A model generated the notes under the pieces. It saw only the letters and a program-made list of their open reading frames with translations. It searched no databases and was not told the DNA's origin. A DNA stretch of 21,432 nt. Source: Mesostigma viride. Its lineage: Eukaryota > Streptophyta > Mesostigmatophyceae > Mesostigmatales > Mesostigmataceae. The stretch covers positions 1-21,432 of the forward strand of contig RPFO01001556.1 of assembly GCA_009746045.1 (NCBI GenBank), written 5' to 3'. Position numbers and translations under genes: made by a program. This document shows, one piece after another, positions 18,458-21,432 of the stretch (positions are counted from its first letter, which is position 1; each line of letters opens with the position of its first letter).

Positions 18458-18644
18458 ATGATTCGTCGTACGTACGCACATATCCTCGCATGCCATGTCG
18501 ACGCTGCACTGACACACACCAGGGACTTTGGAAGGTGCGCACCCAGCCCGCCCAGGTAATTGATGCGGTGTTTTGCAGGCGCGCACCGCCGGATGCGCCC
18601 ACCACGCCCGCCACCGCACGTCCAGTGACCGACTGTGGTCCACG
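18458..18644. other. unassigned segment between foldback and tandem duplication
   Basis: GC-rich, non-repetitive sequence. A donor-like CAG|GTAATT and an acceptor-like TTTTGCAG are only 23 nt apart near 18555-18577, which I do not accept as an intron. No reliable gene is seen, although it may be exonic sequence of the gene whose fragment is duplicated downstream. Confidence 0.3.
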
Positions 18645-19017
18645 TTCTTTTTCGCCTGCGGGTGCAGCCCCCATAATGCGTACGAGCAGCTTCACGGCTT
18701 TCTTCTTTGGAAATCAAGAACAACGGGCCTGACAACAACAACAACGACAGCAGCATCAGCTCCAACAAGAGTGAGTTGCGGGATTTTACGTACGTGGTTT
18801 TTCTATTTTTTTTTTCACCTGGCATGTTGAGTATTCATCCCATTTTGCGTCATGACGGCTTCCTGAACGACGACTCTCTCTCCCTCTCCCTCTCCCCCCC
18901 TCTCCCTCTTATTTTTCACCAGGTTTTTCATGCCGATTTTAAATCCCTTTTGCGTCATGCTCCTTGTAGCGTGATGTCGTCAATTGTCACTCACAACAAT
19001 ACTATCATTGTGGTTCG
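18645..19017 (+). repeat. tandem gene-fragment duplication, copy 1 (373 bp)
   Basis: Begins TTCTTTTTCGCCTGCGGGTG. It contains an exon-like stretch reading EIKNNGPDNNNNDSSISSNK, an excellent splice donor AAGA|GTGAGT at 18771, and a 152-nt intron-like interval. That interval ends in a very long polypyrimidine tract and TTTTTCACCAG at 18922. A further stretch follows to 19017. The protein is Asn/Asp/Ser-rich and not recognised. Copy 1 differs from copy 2 at its start, just after GGTGCAG. The intron contains a short CCCTCT tract (about 18879-18909), the same motif that dominates the end of the window. Confidence 0.85.
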
Positions 19018-19384
19018 TTCTTTTTCGCCTGCGGGTGCAGGTCACGAGCGTTGCGTACGAGCAGCACTTACATCATTAAATCAAGAACAACGGGCCTGAC
19101 AACAAGAACAACGACAGCAGCATCAGCAACAACAAGAGTGAGTTGCGGGATTTTATGTACGTTGTTTTTCTCATGTTTTTTCACCTGTCATGTTGAGTAT
19201 TCATCCCATTTTGCGTCATGCCGGCTTCCTGAACGACGACTCTCTCTCCCTCTCCCTCTCCCCCCCCTCTCCCTCTTATTTTTCACCAGGTTTTTCATGC
19301 CGCTTTTTAATCCCTTTTGCGTCATGCTCCTTGTAGCGTGATGTCGTCAATTGTCACTCACAACCATGCTATCATTGTGGTTCG
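19018..19384 (+). repeat. tandem gene-fragment duplication, copy 2 (367 bp)
   Basis: Matches copy 1 over its full length, with the donor at 19138 and acceptor ending at 19289, so the intron-like interval is again exactly 152 nt. Substitutions lie in both exon-like and intron-like parts (for example DNKNNDSSISNNK replaces DNNNNDSSISSNK), with no sign of stronger constraint in the exon by eye. The GTGAGT donor, CACCAG acceptor and CCCTCT tract are all kept. Confidence 0.85.
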
Positions 19385-19467
19385 TTCTTTTTCGCCTGCG
19401 GGTGCAGGTCACGAGCGTTGCGTGCGGTGCGTCATCAATCCAAGAACAAAACACGATGTGGCTAAAC

Positions 19468-19470
<3 letters not shown>
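19385..19470 (+). repeat. third, truncated copy of the gene fragment
   Basis: Starts like copies 1 and 2 (TTCTTTTTCGCCTGCGGGTG at 19385) and follows copy 2 through GGTCACGAGCGTTGCGT. It then diverges through a CCAAGAACAA remnant and runs directly into the large CCCTCT tract at about 19468. The remainder of the unit, including its donor and intron, is absent. Confidence 0.8.
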
Positions 19471-20323
<853 letters not shown>

Positions 20324-20665
20324 TTACGGTTACGCTTACGCTTACGGTTACGCTTACGGTTACGCTTACGCTTACGGTTACGCTTACGCTTACGCTTACG
20401 CTTACGCTTACGCTTACGCTTACGCTTACGCTTACGCTTACGCTTACGCTTACGCTTACGCTTACGCTTACGCTTACGCTTACGCTTACGCTTACGCTTA
20501 CGCTTACGCTTACGCTTACGCTTACGCTTACGCTTACGCTTACGCTTACGCTTACGCTTACGCTTACGCTTACGCTTACGCTTACGCTTACGCTTACGCT
20601 TACGCTTACGCTTACGCTTACGCTTACGCTTACGCTTACGCTTACGCTTACGCTTACGCTTACGC
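20324..20665 (+). repeat. (TTACGC)n hexamer array
   Basis: About 57 hexamers. The first ten or so mix TTACGG with TTACGC; from about 20383 the array is an unbroken run of TTACGC to 20665. Six-base units beginning TTA recall telomere repeats, but the G-rich triplet is missing, so this is not a TTAGGG or TTTAGGG array. Both edges are CCCTCT-type sequence. Confidence 0.95.
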
Positions 20666-20834
20666 CCTCCCTCTCCCTACGGTTACGCTTACGCTTACGG
20701 TTATGCTTACGCTTAGGTTTACGCTTACGCTTACGCTTAGGCTTACGCTTACGCTTACGCCCTCCCTCTCCCTCTCCCTCTCCCTCTCCCTCTCCGTCTC
20801 CCTCTCCCTCTCCCTCTCCCTCTCCGCTTACGCC
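20666..20834 (+). repeat. interleaved CCCTCT and TTACGC variants
   Basis: Short CCCTCT blocks alternate with hexamers TTACGC, TTACGG, TTATGC, TTAGGT and TTAGGC. The variant diversity is much higher here than in the preceding uniform array. One isolated GCTTACGCC (20825-20833) lies between two CCCTCT blocks. Confidence 0.9.
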
Positions 20835-21432
20835 CTCCCTCTCCCTCTCCCTCTCCCTCTCCCTCTCCCTCTCCCTCTCCCTCTCCCTCTCCCTCTCCCT
20901 CTCCCTCTCCCTCTCCCTCTCCCTCTCCCTCTCCCTCTCCCTCTCCCTCTCCCTCTCCCTCTCCCTCTCCCTCTCCCCTCTCCCTCTCCCTCTCCCTCTC
21001 CCTCTCTCCTCTCCCTCTCCCTCTCCCTCTCCCTCTCCTCTCCCTCTCCCTCTCCCTCTCCCTCTCCCTCTCCCTCTCCCTCTCCCTCTCCCTCTCCTCT
21101 CCCTCTCCCTCTCCCTCTCCCTCTCCCTCTCCTCTCCCTCTCCCTCTCCCTCTCCCTCTCCCTCTCCCTCTCCCTCTCTCTCCCTCTCCCTCTCCCTCCC
21201 TCTCCTCTCCCTCTCCCTCTCCCTCTCCCTCTCCCTCTCCCTCTCCCTCTCCCCTCCTCTCCTCTCCCTCTCCCTCTCCCTCTCTCTCCCTCTCCCTCTC
21301 CTCCCTCTCCCTCTCCCTCCCCTCTCCCTCTCCTCTCCCTCTCCCTCTCCCTCTCCCTCTCCCTCTCCTCTCCCTCTCCTCTCCTCTCCCTCTCCTCTCC
21401 TCTCCCTCTCCCTCTCCCTCTCTCTCCTCTCA
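20835..21432 (+). repeat. (CCCTCT)n tract to the window end
   Basis: About 600 bp of CCCTCT hexamers, nearly perfect up to about 20970 and then increasingly broken by CTCT and CCTC length changes. It reaches the window edge and presumably continues. No other feature is present. Confidence 0.95.

Noticed and set aside
18555-18577. A 23-nt intron (CAG|GTAATT to TTTTGCAG)
   Set aside because: It is far shorter than the 152- and 383-nt introns seen elsewhere in the window, and no open frame is joined by removing it.
20324-20834. Canonical telomere
   Set aside because: The repeat is TTACGC, not TTAGGG or TTTAGGG. It is internal and flanked on both sides by CCCTCT sequence.

Overview
This looks like a repeat-rich, intron-bearing eukaryotic nuclear sequence. 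There is no operon or Shine-Dalgarno organisation. TATA boxes, GT-AG splice signals, satellite arrays, foldback elements and long microsatellites are all visible. A green alga or related protist is my best guess (a G-box next to a TATA box, and a possible TGTAA poly(A) signal), but the lineage is not established by anything I can read here. Only a few stretches support protein coding; most long open frames are translations of tandem repeats.

Layout. (1) 1-7785: a satellite of about 110 units, each about 70 bp. It contains a nearly perfect 1.85-kb tandem duplication (1411-3260 and 3261-5106) and an abrupt reversal of orientation at about 6737-6741. (2) 7786-8056: AT-rich spacer. (3) 8057-9068: a G-rich minisatellite of about 30 bp. 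(4) 9069-9692: single-copy sequence with a G-box/TATA promoter and a short first coding exon ending in a strong 5' splice site. (5) 9693-16802: a 7,110-bp DNA transposon bounded by 29-bp perfect terminal inverted repeats and a TTA target-site duplication, inserted 27 nt into the apparent host intron. (6) 16806-17863: flank with little recognisable content. (7) 17874-18457: a foldback element with a tRNA-like centre. (8) 18645-19470: two and a bit copies of a 370-bp gene fragment, each with a 152-nt intron-like segment. (9) 19468-21432: very long CCCTCT, CCCT and CT tracts enclosing a (TTACGC)n hexamer array.

The transposon is the most interesting object. Its TIRs start GGG and its target is TTA, which is the signature of the PIF/Harbinger superfamily. 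Inside are two divergent gene regions. On the minus strand (12188-11410) is a Cys-containing protein with an acidic tail. On the plus strand (13261-16020) is a gene region with a PHD-like zinc finger, then a basic nuclear-type segment, then a charged coiled coil and a Gln/Pro-rich tail. Between them, in the shared upstream region, lies a 592-bp foldback made of four 93-bp hairpin repeats. I see no DDE transposase, so the element may be non-autonomous with cargo, or its transposase may be too broken up by introns to read by eye.

The splice structure of both gene regions is only partly resolved. One intron (13888-14270) is convincing. Two frame discontinuities in the plus-strand gene are not explained.
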